A stretch of DNA of 10,966 nt, taken from assembly GCA_938034165.1 (NCBI GenBank), contig CALHKP010000013.1, positions 1 to 10,966 of the forward strand, read 5' to 3'. The notes under the pieces were generated by a model. The model saw only the letters and a list, made by a program, of their open reading frames with translations. It searched no databases and had not been told where the DNA came from. The position numbers and the translations under genes were made by a program. This DNA is from an uncultured Clostridia bacterium. GTDB taxonomy: Bacteria > Bacillota > Clostridia > Peptostreptococcales > Anaerovoracaceae. Every line of letters starts with the position of its first letter. Position 1 is the stretch's first letter. Shown one piece after another: positions 1-6,648 of the stretch.

Positions 1-2
1 CT

Positions 3-413
3 AAGATTTATGATCCTGCTGTAGTAAGAATCGCTGCAGTCTTTGCAATTCTATTGTCATTCATTCCAAAAATCAGCTTTCTGATCGAAACTATTCCTGC
101 TGCAACTATCGGAGGAGTTTCTTTTATCCTTTATGGTATGATTTCAGCAATCGGAATCAGAAATGTAGTAGAAAATCAGGTGGATTTCACTAAATCAAGA
201 AATACAATCATCGCAGCTCTCATCCTTGTCTGTGCACTCGGATTCAATGCTGCAGGCGGAATAACATTTAAAGTTATGGGCGCTACAATCACACTTTCAG
301 GACTTGCAATCGCTGCTATCGTAGGTATTGTAATCAATGCAATTCTTCCGGGAAATGACTATGTTTTCGAAGAAAAAGACAGCGAAGAAAAATTCCAGAC
401 ATTCAAAATCTAA
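3..413 (+). CDS. uraA: Uracil permease (nucleobase:cation symporter-2 family), C-terminal part
   Basis: This is the last 136 codons of a gene that begins outside the window; bases 1-2 belong to a broken codon. The family imports uracil (some members xanthine) with a cation across the cytoplasmic membrane. What is visible is a hydrophobic segment at the start, a glycine-rich segment around IGGVSFILYGMISAIGIRN, the stretch VVENQVDFTKSRN that recurs in uracil/xanthine permeases, two more hydrophobic helices, and a charged cytoplasmic tail ending at FKI. The open frame runs to the window edge, so the TTG at 54 is internal and not a start. An intrinsic terminator follows 14 bases after the stop. 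Substrate preference (uracil or xanthine) cannot be settled from this fragment; uracil is favoured by overall resemblance. Confidence 0.85.
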   Translation, partial: KIYDPAVVRIAAVFAILLSFIPKISFLIETIPAATIGGVSFILYGMISAIGIRNVVENQVDFTKSRNTIIAALILVCALGFNAAGGITFKVMGATITLSGLAIAAIVGIVINAILPGNDYVFEEKDSEEKFQTFKI

Positions 414-427
414 ACACAAAACAATTG

Positions 428-456
428 AACCCCGTGCCGGACACGGGGTTTTCTTT
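428..456 (+). terminator. Intrinsic terminator after the uracil permease gene
   Basis: A perfect 7-bp stem, CCCCGTG (430-436) with CACGGGG (442-448), closes a 5-base loop CCGGA. Two A-T pairs extend it at the base, and TTTTCTTT follows. It sits just downstream of the permease stop codon and reads in the same direction. Confidence 0.9.
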
Positions 457-462
457 ATACAA

Positions 463-496
463 CAAAAGACAGATTTTCGGATTTAATGAAAATCTG
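463..496 (-). terminator. Probable intrinsic terminator of the DUF554 gene
   Basis: A perfect 9-bp inverted repeat, CAGATTTTC (470-478) and GAAAATCTG (488-496), has a 9-base loop. On the minus strand it is followed by TCTTTTGTT. It lies about 90 bases past the DUF554 stop, facing the permease terminator. The stem is AT-rich and the U-run is interrupted, so it is weaker than its neighbour. The bases between 497 and 585 hold no other clear signal. Confidence 0.55.
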
Positions 497-585
497 CCTC
501 TCTTACTTTTACTGCTTTTGTTTCGGTTCGGTTTTTTCGTGAACTACTTGGCAATTGAATTACCGAAAACTCCCACACTGATATC

Positions 586-1290
586 CTAAAACATTGTCGC
601 TATGTAATCATATGCCGGACATACCAAAAGCGGCATAAACAGCGCCGGAAAAAAGTTCAGCACCTTAAGCTTTGTTCCCAGTACGATATTAAAGCCTATT
701 GCTATTATCATAATCGAACCTGCACAGGTCATCTCACTTACAACCGCATCCGTCAGCACAGGCTCCACCAGCCCTGCAAGAAGTGCCGTCGAACCTTCTA
801 AAACCAGAATGGGAACACAGGCAAAGAACACACCTATTCCCATTGTAGCTGCAAGCATGATAGATGATATACCATCCATCACCGTTTTGGTAAACAGAAG
901 AGTATTATCACCCCGAAGCCCCGCATTCATGGCTCCGACAATTGACATTGCACCTATACACATCAAAAGACTTGCTGTAATAAAACCGTTGGCAAATCCA
1001 CCCTCATCATCATCGGAAGAAAACTGATGTTCTATTCTGTTGGCGAATCCGTTAAATCGTTCCTCCAACATGATTCCTTCACCAATCATTGTTCCAAGTA
1101 CCATTGATATGACCAGTATCAGCGAATTCTGTCCTTCGAAAGCTCCTGATATACCGATATAAATCGAGCAAAGCCCGATTCCCTTCATTATGGCGTCCTT
1201 CCATCTTACGGGAATAACCTTTTTCGCTGCCAATCCCGCAAGCGCCCCTATCGCAACTCCTATAGTGTTTGCAAATACACCTGTTAACAC
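586..1290 (-). CDS. DUF554 family membrane protein
   Basis: This 234-residue polytopic membrane protein belongs to the DUF554 (YqgA/YdfK-like) family, whose transport or other function is not established. Hydrophobic segments lie at about residues 4-20, 36-50, 57-73, 103-122, 140-166, 188-205 and 210-225. The family core is seen at about 103-150, with GAMSIVGAMNAGL followed by the TKTVMDGISSIMLA stretch, and again near EMTCAGSIMIIAIGFN. A charged DDDE loop lies around 93-96. The start is GTG (1290-1288). It is preferred because a strong AGGGGGGA ribosome binding site lies six bases upstream and the residues from there match the usual family N-terminus. The gene is divergent from the PLP-enzyme gene. 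Family assignment is secure; function is not. Confidence 0.88.
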   Translation of the reverse strand: MLTGVFANTIGVAIGALAGLAAKKVIPVRWKDAIMKGIGLCSIYIGISGAFEGQNSLILVISMVLGTMIGEGIMLEERFNGFANRIEHQFSSDDDEGGFANGFITASLLMCIGAMSIVGAMNAGLRGDNTLLFTKTVMDGISSIMLAATMGIGVFFACVPILVLEGSTALLAGLVEPVLTDAVVSEMTCAGSIMIIAIGFNIVLGTKLKVLNFFPALFMPLLVCPAYDYIATMF

Positions 1291-1321
1291 TTAAATCCCC
1301 CCTAATAAAAAAATATATATT

Positions 1322-1330
1322 ATTTTAGCA
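1322..1330 (-). promoter_or_regulatory. Possible extended -10 promoter for the DUF554 gene
   Basis: On the minus strand TGCTAAAAT matches the extended -10 pattern TGN-TATAAT with one mismatch. It lies about 32 bases upstream of the GTG start, and no good -35 box is present. AT-richness makes chance matches likely. Confidence 0.3.
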
Positions 1331-1359
1331 CAAACAAATCCCTCCATCCAGCTTTTTTG

Positions 1360-1368
1360 TGTTAGAAT
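1360..1368 (+). promoter_or_regulatory. Possible extended -10 promoter for the D-cysteine desulfhydrase-family gene
   Basis: TGTTAGAAT is an extended -10 element with one mismatch. It lies 35 bases upstream of the ATG at 1404, and no -35 box is recognisable. TATAAA at 1374-1379 is an alternative -10. The ribosome binding site AAGGAGG (1391-1397), six bases from the start codon, is strong. Confidence 0.35.
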
Positions 1369-1403
1369 GAATCTATAAAATAAAAAAAATAAGGAGGCGT
1401 ATT

Positions 1404-2432
1404 ATGCTGCTTGGACACGAAAAAATCAAATTATTAAACTTAACAACTCCTCTGGACTATCTCGAAAATATTTCAAAAGATACAGGGGTAAACTTTTATC
1501 TCAAGAGAGATGATATGACAAACCTCGGCTCCGGAGGAAACAAGCTGAGAAAGCTGGAATACCTGCTTAAGGATGCAAAAGACCAGGGTGCTACAATGCT
1601 TCTGACTACAGGCGGTGCACAGACAAACCATGGAAGACTCACCGCTGCAGTTGCTGCAAAGCACAATATGAAATGTGCAATAGTTGCAGTTGACCCTTAT
1701 CCGGGTGAAATATCCGCAAACCTTCTCCTGGATGGAATGATGGGATGTCATGTATATCTCGTAAAAGAAGACGGAGTGCATACAGAAGGTGAACTAGCAA
1801 ATGCTGCCTTCAAAAAAGTGACAGAAGAATGGGAAGCCAAAGGCGAAAAAGTATATTTTATCCCTATAGGAGGCTCTAGCGAAATAGGTATGCTCGGTTA
1901 CTATGACTGTGCATTTGAGCTAACAGAACAGATAAAGGAACTCGGTCTTGAAAATCCGAGAGTAATCTCAACAGTCGGAAGTCAGGGAACTTACATGGGT
2001 CTTGCTGCAGCAGCAAGAAACGAAAATCTGCCTTTCCATGTTACAGGAATCGGTATATCCCCTGTAAAAGAAGGAATCAAAGTAAAAGCTGAAAATTATT
2101 ACAAGCGATGTCAGGATTTCTTCGGCCTGAAAGAGGATATGAAAGCTGACGATTTTGATCTCGAGGATGCATACAACTGTGGTGCCTACAACAACCCCGT
2201 TAAAGAAGTCAGAGAAGCTATATACTATATGGCAAGAAGAGAGGCTATAATTTTTGACCCTTGCTACACAGGAAAATGCTTTGCCGGCATCTTGAAAATG
2301 ATTGAAGAAGGCAAAATCAAAAAAGGCGAAGATGTAATTATGCTTCACACAGGCGGATTCCCAGGCAATTACACACTCCATCACAGAGTTGAAATGGAAA
2401 AAGAACTTATGGAATATATCAATATAATCTAA
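1404..2432 (+). CDS. dcyD: D-cysteine desulfhydrase / ACC deaminase family PLP enzyme
   Basis: This 342-residue fold-type II pyridoxal-phosphate enzyme most likely converts D-cysteine to pyruvate, ammonia and sulfide in the cytoplasm. Lys47 in GSGGNKLRKLE is the expected Schiff-base lysine. QTNHGR (73-78) is the substrate carboxylate loop, IGGSSEIGMLGY the following family block, and DPCYTGK (285-291) and HTGG (315-318) form the C-terminal part of the site. In true ACC deaminases the residue after the conserved Tyr is Glu and the position before GG is Leu. Here they are Thr289 and Thr316, the pattern of D-cysteine desulfhydrases, so ACC deamination is unlikely. One oddity is Thr74 where the usual motif has a catalytic Ser (QSNH). 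The start has an ideal ribosome binding site. The gene seems to be monocistronic. Other D-amino acids or a beta-substituted alanine remain possible substrates. Confidence 0.8.
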   Translation: MLLGHEKIKLLNLTTPLDYLENISKDTGVNFYLKRDDMTNLGSGGNKLRKLEYLLKDAKDQGATMLLTTGGAQTNHGRLTAAVAAKHNMKCAIVAVDPYPGEISANLLLDGMMGCHVYLVKEDGVHTEGELANAAFKKVTEEWEAKGEKVYFIPIGGSSEIGMLGYYDCAFELTEQIKELGLENPRVISTVGSQGTYMGLAAAARNENLPFHVTGIGISPVKEGIKVKAENYYKRCQDFFGLKEDMKADDFDLEDAYNCGAYNNPVKEVREAIYYMARREAIIFDPCYTGKCFAGILKMIEEGKIKKGEDVIMLHTGGFPGNYTLHHRVEMEKELMEYINII

Positions 2433-2443
2433 TTCCATTTCTC

Positions 2444-2472
2444 TTGACAAAGCAAATTACATAGTGTACTAT
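2444..2472 (+). promoter_or_regulatory. Near-consensus sigma-A promoter with no gene downstream
   Basis: A perfect -35 box TTGACA (2444-2449) is followed by exactly 17 bases and then TACTAT (2467-2472), a 5/6 match to the -10 box. The predicted start site is about 2479, inside the left arm of a palindrome. No plus-strand gene follows: transcription would meet the terminator at 2517-2536 and then the antiparallel J-domain gene. It is either the promoter of a short RNA, a remnant, or a chance match. Confidence 0.5.
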
Positions 2473-2475
2473 AAC

Positions 2476-2499
2476 AACGGTTAGTATTCACTAACCGTT
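2476..2499 (+). repeat. Perfect 9+9 palindrome overlapping the predicted start site
   Basis: AACGGTTAG (2476-2484) and CTAACCGTT (2491-2499) are exact reverse complements around the 6-base spacer TATTCA. The half-site GTTAGT/ACTAAC resembles operators of some TetR-family repressors, and its position on the start site would suit repression. It can also fold as an RNA hairpin followed by TTTTCTTT (2498-2505), so it may instead serve as a terminator for the PLP-enzyme gene, whose stop is 44 bases upstream. Confidence 0.5.
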
Positions 2500-2509
2500 T
2501 TCTTTGTAC

Positions 2510-2547
2510 AAAAAGACTCGGACGTTTCCGTCCGAGCCTCATTTTTT
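2510..2547. terminator. Bidirectional intrinsic terminator
   Basis: The perfect 8-bp stem CTCGGACG (2517-2524) / CGTCCGAG (2529-2536) has a 4-base loop. On the minus strand the loop reads GAAA and TCTTTTTG follows, ending the long pot operon 25 bases past the J-domain stop. On the plus strand the loop reads TTTC, and a six-T run lies at 2542-2547. Confidence 0.9.
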
Positions 2548-2561
2548 CTTTCAATATTATT

Positions 2562-3179
2562 TTACCAGCAAGGTGAACACCATGAAGTCAGGCAATAGAA
2601 AGTCAGACAGCTTGTGCAAAAGTCGCTGTTTCCGTCTCCTGCCGCACTTCTGCTTCTATACATGCCTCCTGACATTGTCATCTGCTGATAAGCCTGCCTG
2701 TATTCTACATTGTTAGGATCCATATCAACAGCCTGTCTCACATTCTGTAGAGCATCATCATAGAATCCCCTCTTATATGCAACTACGCCACTCAGGAAAT
2801 ACCATTCGGCATCTCTTCCTCTCATGTTTATGAGTTCCTGCTGAGCAGTAATCACATCGCCCCTCTGAAGCGCCAGTCTTACGCTGTAATAGGCCGAATT
2901 TCCGGAGCCGGAGCTGTAATTGTTATAACCATAGGACTGACCCGAATCTGCCGAGCCTCCGCCATAGCTGTAAGAAGCATTGTATGTCGACGAATTCTTC
3001 TTGGTCAGTTCGTCATATGCCTCATTGATTTCCTGTAGTTTTTCCTCTGCAAGATCTGCCAGAGGGTTGTTCTGATATTTGTCAGGATGGTACTTCTTCA
3101 CCAGTTCCCTGTATGCTGCTTTGATTTCGTCATCAGAAGCCCCCTGCCTTACGCCTAATACTTCATACGGATTTTTCAT
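2562..3179 (-). CDS. J-domain protein with TPR repeats and a cysteine-rich tail
   Basis: This 205-residue DnaJ-type cochaperone is the last gene of the operon. Residues 2-62 form a J domain with the HPD motif at 31-33, which stimulates Hsp70 (DnaK) ATPase. A Ser/Gly/Tyr-rich linker (about 63-97) follows, then about 65 residues of TPR-like helices (98-165, with the core AEWYFLSGVVAYKRGFYDDAL). The short tail (184-205) carries five cysteines as CxxC-x4-C-x4-CxxC, which could bind metal or be lipid-modified. It lacks the central zinc-finger and substrate domains of true DnaJ, so it is a specialised J protein with unknown client. The ATG at 3179 lies inside the end of the DUF5685 gene (17-base overlap) and is preceded by a purine-rich AAGGAAAAG site. 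The J domain and TPR region are clear; the role is unknown. Confidence 0.87.
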   Translation of the reverse strand: MKNPYEVLGVRQGASDDEIKAAYRELVKKYHPDKYQNNPLADLAEEKLQEINEAYDELTKKNSSTYNASYSYGGGSADSGQSYGYNNYSSGSGNSAYYSVRLALQRGDVITAQQELINMRGRDAEWYFLSGVVAYKRGFYDDALQNVRQAVDMDPNNVEYRQAYQQMTMSGGMYRSRSAAGDGNSDFCTSCLTFYCLTSWCSPCW

Positions 3180-4002
3180 TTTCTTTTCCTTTCCCTAGTA
3201 CGAGATCTGTTTTTTCTCTCATTCCCAAAAGCAAGACATTTTCGATTATTCCTCTGTTCTTCTTGATTTCCAGAAGATCAAAGGCATTAAGTGTCTCTGC
3301 CATATTATTGTACACTACCGGCTCCATATATTCAAGACCGCCCTTTCGGTAGATAAAAGGATTGTAGCATCCGTTCTTTATGTCGTTCTCATAGTCGTTT
3401 ATGGCATCCATGATATATATCCATTTCCCCAGACTCTTTCCCATGTGAGAAAGGATTCTGTTAACAGAGTCATCATCAAAATATCCTGTGAACACTGCCT
3501 CAAGAGTATCGCCAAAGGCTGCAGAAGTCATATCAATGCTTGGGGACTTCTCTTTTTCCAGCTCTGACAGGGCGCTAAGTGATGCCTCAACCTTTTTGCA
3601 AATCTCAGGATAATTTTTCTGAAGCTTCTTGTATGACTTGCCCAGTGCCATGCTGCCCGCATAACCTCTCAGCTTCTTTTCGTCATTTTTGTCATCGGCA
3701 AATTTGTGATAAGCGAGAATCAGCATCATGTCAGCAGCATAATCCAAAGCTTTGTTCGAATACACAGTATAGTTCTTTTTTATGGGATGAATTACGCAAT
3801 GCTCTTCTTTTACCTGTTCCTGTTCTTCCTCCAGAGAAGCCAAAACTATGGCAAGAAAAACACAATCAAAGCTCAGAGCAAGCCTTGGAACCTGTCCTAG
3901 CCGTTTTCCCACGGATTTGCAAAGTCCGCAGTAATAACCTCTGTAGAGCTCATCCTCACGCACCTTGAGCTCGCTTCTTTTGACAACTACATATCCCAGC
4001 AT
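3163..4002 (-). CDS. DUF5685 family protein
   Basis: This 279-residue, mostly helical protein without a signal peptide belongs to DUF5685, a Clostridia-rich family of unknown function. It shows the family N-terminus (MLGYVVVKRSELKVREDELYR), a CxxC pair at Cys25 and Cys28 (YYCGLCKSVGK), a CVIHP block at 69-73, and two acidic regions: one around Asp91-Asp107 (AYHKFADDKNDE) and a DAINDYENDIKNG block at 199-211 followed by YNPF. The order of the acidic blocks recalls isoprenoid synthases, but this is inference. The start codon overlaps the potD stop as TAATG, and its own end overlaps the J-domain gene, so its translation is probably coupled on both sides. DUF5685 and this kind of J protein are, to my knowledge, often neighbours in Clostridia. 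Confidence 0.85.
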   Translation of the reverse strand: MLGYVVVKRSELKVREDELYRGYYCGLCKSVGKRLGQVPRLALSFDCVFLAIVLASLEEEQEQVKEEHCVIHPIKKNYTVYSNKALDYAADMMLILAYHKFADDKNDEKKLRGYAGSMALGKSYKKLQKNYPEICKKVEASLSALSELEKEKSPSIDMTSAAFGDTLEAVFTGYFDDDSVNRILSHMGKSLGKWIYIMDAINDYENDIKNGCYNPFIYRKGGLEYMEPVVYNNMAETLNAFDLLEIKKNRGIIENVLLLGMREKTDLVLGKGKENEKSV

Positions 4003-5066
4003 TATTTTGACTTGAAGTCCTTCCAGATTCTGCTATACATATCGTCACCCTCGCTTCCGAGAGGCTGAAGAATTTCACATTTTGAAATCACATCATCTGA
4101 AGGGAAAAGATATCCCATTTTCTTTGAATCGTCTTTTACCTTGTCGATAACTCCCACGTTAGGGATTGAGTATGTCAGATATTCGTAATTTTTGACTGCA
4201 CTTTCTTTTCTAAGCAGGAAATCCAGCCATTTCTGAGCGTTTTCTTTGTTCTTTACGTTCTTTGGCATTACCCATGCGTCCATGAACTCTTCGCTGCCTT
4301 CTTCAGGAATAACAAAGTCTAACTTGTCATTTTCGGCCTGGCTGTAAAGAATTTCGCCATTCCAAACCACTGCGATGCTTGCGGAACCGCCAATTGCAAG
4401 GTCTCTTGCTGAATCATTTGCATATTTGTAAACCAGTGGCTTTTGCTTTTTCAGATAATCTGCAGCTTCCTGAACCTGTGCCTCGTCAGTAGTATTGATT
4501 GAATATCCCTTTGCTTTCAGCGCGATTGCAAGTGTATCTCTAAGGCTGTCAGGCATAACAATCTGCTGCTTGTATTTTGAGTTCCAAAGATCGTTCCATG
4601 AGGTAATTTCGCCTTTTGGGATGTCCTCCGTATTGTACATGATCCCCAGAGTTCCCCAAGTGTGAGGAATGGCATATTTGTTTTCAGGGTCAAAACCCTT
4701 CGCTATATCCATGTATTTTGCATCAATATTTTCGGTATTTGGGATTGCACCAAAGTCGATTTCTGAAAGCAATCCTTCGGAAATCATCTTTTCTATCATA
4801 TAGTCAGATGCACAGATAACATCATATGATGCAGATTCTTTCTGAACGATGGGATACATCTCCTCATTTGTATCAAATGTATCAAGCACAACTCTTATTC
4901 CTGTCTCTTCTTCGAATTCCGATACCAGCTCAGGGTCAAGATAATCACCGAAGCAGTAAACTCTCACTTCACCATTTTCCCCACCGCTACCACCGCAGGA
5001 TGTAAGCCCGATGCACATACCTAGCGTCATTGCCACAGTCAGGGCTAAGACCAAAACTTTCTTCAT
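4002..5066 (-). CDS. potD: Spermidine/putrescine ABC transporter substrate-binding lipoprotein
   Basis: This 354-residue periplasmic-type binding protein is anchored to the outer face of the membrane and delivers polyamine to PotBC. A lipoprotein signal peptide ends in the lipobox LTSC with Cys24 as the lipidated residue, followed by a Gly/Ser-rich tether. The mature domain carries PotD features: YCFGDYLDPELV near the start, SDYM (87-90), SWNDLWNSKY (156-165), the VVWNG block with Trp235, and FMDAW with Asp263. Against the E. coli PotD site, the Asp of DDARE appears to be Ser174, the Glu Asp177, and the Trp before MD Phe261, so preference between putrescine and spermidine may differ. The ATG overlaps the potC stop (TAATG). 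Assignment to the polyamine PotD/PotF family is firm; the exact ligand is not. Confidence 0.92.
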   Translation of the reverse strand: MKKVLVLALTVAMTLGMCIGLTSCGGSGGENGEVRVYCFGDYLDPELVSEFEEETGIRVVLDTFDTNEEMYPIVQKESASYDVICASDYMIEKMISEGLLSEIDFGAIPNTENIDAKYMDIAKGFDPENKYAIPHTWGTLGIMYNTEDIPKGEITSWNDLWNSKYKQQIVMPDSLRDTLAIALKAKGYSINTTDEAQVQEAADYLKKQKPLVYKYANDSARDLAIGGSASIAVVWNGEILYSQAENDKLDFVIPEEGSEEFMDAWVMPKNVKNKENAQKWLDFLLRKESAVKNYEYLTYSIPNVGVIDKVKDDSKKMGYLFPSDDVISKCEILQPLGSEGDDMYSRIWKDFKSK

Positions 5067-5839
5067 TATTTCTTTTCTCCTTTTGACGAAATCATATTAA
5101 AAATAACGAGTACAATCAAAACAGTTACAAATATCACCGTTGAAAGCGCAAAGAGCGTAGGTTTTATTCCCACCTTCACCTGCGAATAAATCAGCGTTGA
5201 TATCGTATTGATTCCGACACCTCTTGTGAAGTGCGTAACAACAAAGTCATCTACCGACATGGTAAATGCCAGCAAAAATCCGGAAATTATTCCCGGTCTT
5301 ATATCAGGAAGAACTACCTTTCTGAAAGCATAAAAAGGTGTGGCTCCCAAATCCAGCGCCGCCTCATAGGCATTGCTTGTCAATTGTTTGAACTTTGGCA
5401 TGACTGACAAAATAACATAAGGAATGCAAAATGTCACATGGGCCATAAGTACAGTTCCCCAATTAAGCGATATCCCAAACACCAAGAATGTCATCATAAG
5501 AGAGATACCAATTACAATATCAGCATTGAGAAGAGGAATATTGTTAAGTCCCATTATGATATTTTCTGTCTTTTTTCTCATGCCGAGAATACCGATACAG
5601 CCGAGAGTTCCGATGAGAGTCGAAACAATTGCCGCCACAAGAGCTATAGTAAATGTGTTCCATATAGCCTCAAGCATCATAGGATTGCTGAACATTTCCT
5701 CATACCATCTTGTGGAAAAGCCTCCCCAAACCGCCATGGAGCGGCTCTCGTTAAATGAAAGAACCATAAGGGTTCCTATTGGAAGATAGAGGAATATCAG
5801 TATAAGTATAAGGTACAGCCACTTAAAGAATTTGCTCAT
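5066..5839 (-). CDS. potC: Spermidine/putrescine ABC transporter permease PotC
   Basis: This 257-residue inner-membrane permease is one half of the polyamine translocation channel. Six hydrophobic segments can be picked out, starting at about residues 8-28, 60-83 and 100-123. The EAA loop that docks on the ATPase is present: EAALDLGA (159-166) with LP at 177-178. Length is normal for PotC. Its ATG and the potB stop share ATGA. The C-terminus ends in a basic KGEKK tail. It ranks as PotC rather than PotB by its position after potB and by the N-terminal YLPIGTLMVLSFN segment typical of PotC. Confidence 0.93.
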   Translation of the reverse strand: MSKFFKWLYLILILIFLYLPIGTLMVLSFNESRSMAVWGGFSTRWYEEMFSNPMMLEAIWNTFTIALVAAIVSTLIGTLGCIGILGMRKKTENIIMGLNNIPLLNADIVIGISLMMTFLVFGISLNWGTVLMAHVTFCIPYVILSVMPKFKQLTSNAYEAALDLGATPFYAFRKVVLPDIRPGIISGFLLAFTMSVDDFVVTHFTRGVGINTISTLIYSQVKVGIKPTLFALSTVIFVTVLIVLVIFNMISSKGEKK

Positions 5840-6648
5840 ATCAGACTGCCCTCCCCGTTCTTATCAAGCTTTGACAGCATTGCCATGCTTATAACTATAA
5901 ATATCATCATTACAAGGGAAAGGCCTGAGCCCAGGTTCCAGTTCCCCGAAGTAGTAAATTCCTGTTCGATAATGTTACCGATGAGGTTAATTTTGCCTCC
6001 GCCAAGCATATTTGAAATAGCAAAAGTAGTAAGTGAAGGAACAAATACCATAGTCACGCCACTTGCAATCCCCGGGACACTGAGAGGTAAAATAATGCTC
6101 TTGATTACCCTACCTTTGGTTGCGCCCAGGTCATAGGCCGCCTCGATTACATTCTGGTCAATCTTTGCTATAGTATTGTAAATCGGCATTACCATAAATG
6201 GCAAAAAGTCATATACCATACCTAGGACAATTGCCCCCGGAGTATTGATAAGCTCCGCATTCGGAAGCCCTATCAAAGTCAGTAAGCCGTTGATAAATCC
6301 GCCTCTTTCCAGAAGCACCTGCCATGCCATAGTTCTCAGAAGGAAGTTCATCCACATAGGAAGTATGAACAAGAAAATCATAAATCCCTTCTGCCCCAGA
6401 TGACTTTCCCGCAAAATCAGTGCGAGAGGAAATGCCAGGATAAAGCAGATCAAAGTACTTATGAGTGCAAGAGCAAGAGCAAGCCACAAAGCCTTGGCAT
6501 GATCCGCACCGAATATAGCCTTTACGTTTTCAAATGTAAAAGCACCTGATCTGTCAGTAAGTCCGTAATATGCGATTACAGCCATAGGAATTAGAGTTCC
6601 ACAGGCAATCCACAGGATAAAAGGACTGGCCAGTAATTTTTTAGACAT
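5836..6648 (-). CDS. potB: Spermidine/putrescine ABC transporter permease PotB
   Basis: This 270-residue inner-membrane permease is the partner of PotC. It has about six membrane helices (first at about 10-30, then 52-80, 88-110) and the EAA loop EAAYDLGA (169-176) with LP at 187-188. A FLPFMVMPIYNTI segment precedes the loop, as usual in PotB. The start codon lies within the last codons of potA (8-base overlap) and the stop overlaps the potC start by 4 bases, which suggests balanced, translationally coupled synthesis of the channel subunits. Confidence 0.93.
   Translation of the reverse strand: MSKKLLASPFILWIACGTLIPMAVIAYYGLTDRSGAFTFENVKAIFGADHAKALWLALALALISTLICFILAFPLALILRESHLGQKGFMIFLFILPMWMNFLLRTMAWQVLLERGGFINGLLTLIGLPNAELINTPGAIVLGMVYDFLPFMVMPIYNTIAKIDQNVIEAAYDLGATKGRVIKSIILPLSVPGIASGVTMVFVPSLTTFAISNMLGGGKINLIGNIIEQEFTTSGNWNLGSGLSLVMMIFIVISMAMLSKLDKNGEGSLI

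Noticed and set aside
550..564. Near-palindrome GGCAATTGAATTACC between the permease and DUF554 genes
   Set aside because: It has a mismatch in the arms, and it lies downstream of both converging genes, where an operator would not be expected.
1404..2432. Annotation as 1-aminocyclopropane-1-carboxylate deaminase
   Set aside because: Thr at both specificity positions (289 and 316) instead of Glu and Leu argues for the D-cysteine desulfhydrase side of the family.
1968..2450. Minus-strand open frame of 160 codons opposite the PLP-enzyme gene
   Set aside because: It is a shadow of the well-supported desulfhydrase gene, Phe/Ser/Cys-rich with no recognisable domain.
2562..2640. Possible frameshift at the end of the J-domain gene, because the tail lacks the common family ending
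   Set aside because: The other two forward frames in this stretch give no cysteine-rich or family-like tail, and one stops quickly. The annotated frame gives five regularly spaced cysteines and a proper stop, so it is probably genuine.
2504..2716. Plus-strand open frame downstream of the orphan promoter
   Set aside because: It runs through the terminator hairpin and into the antisense of the J-domain gene. It has a TTG start, no ribosome binding site and no domain.
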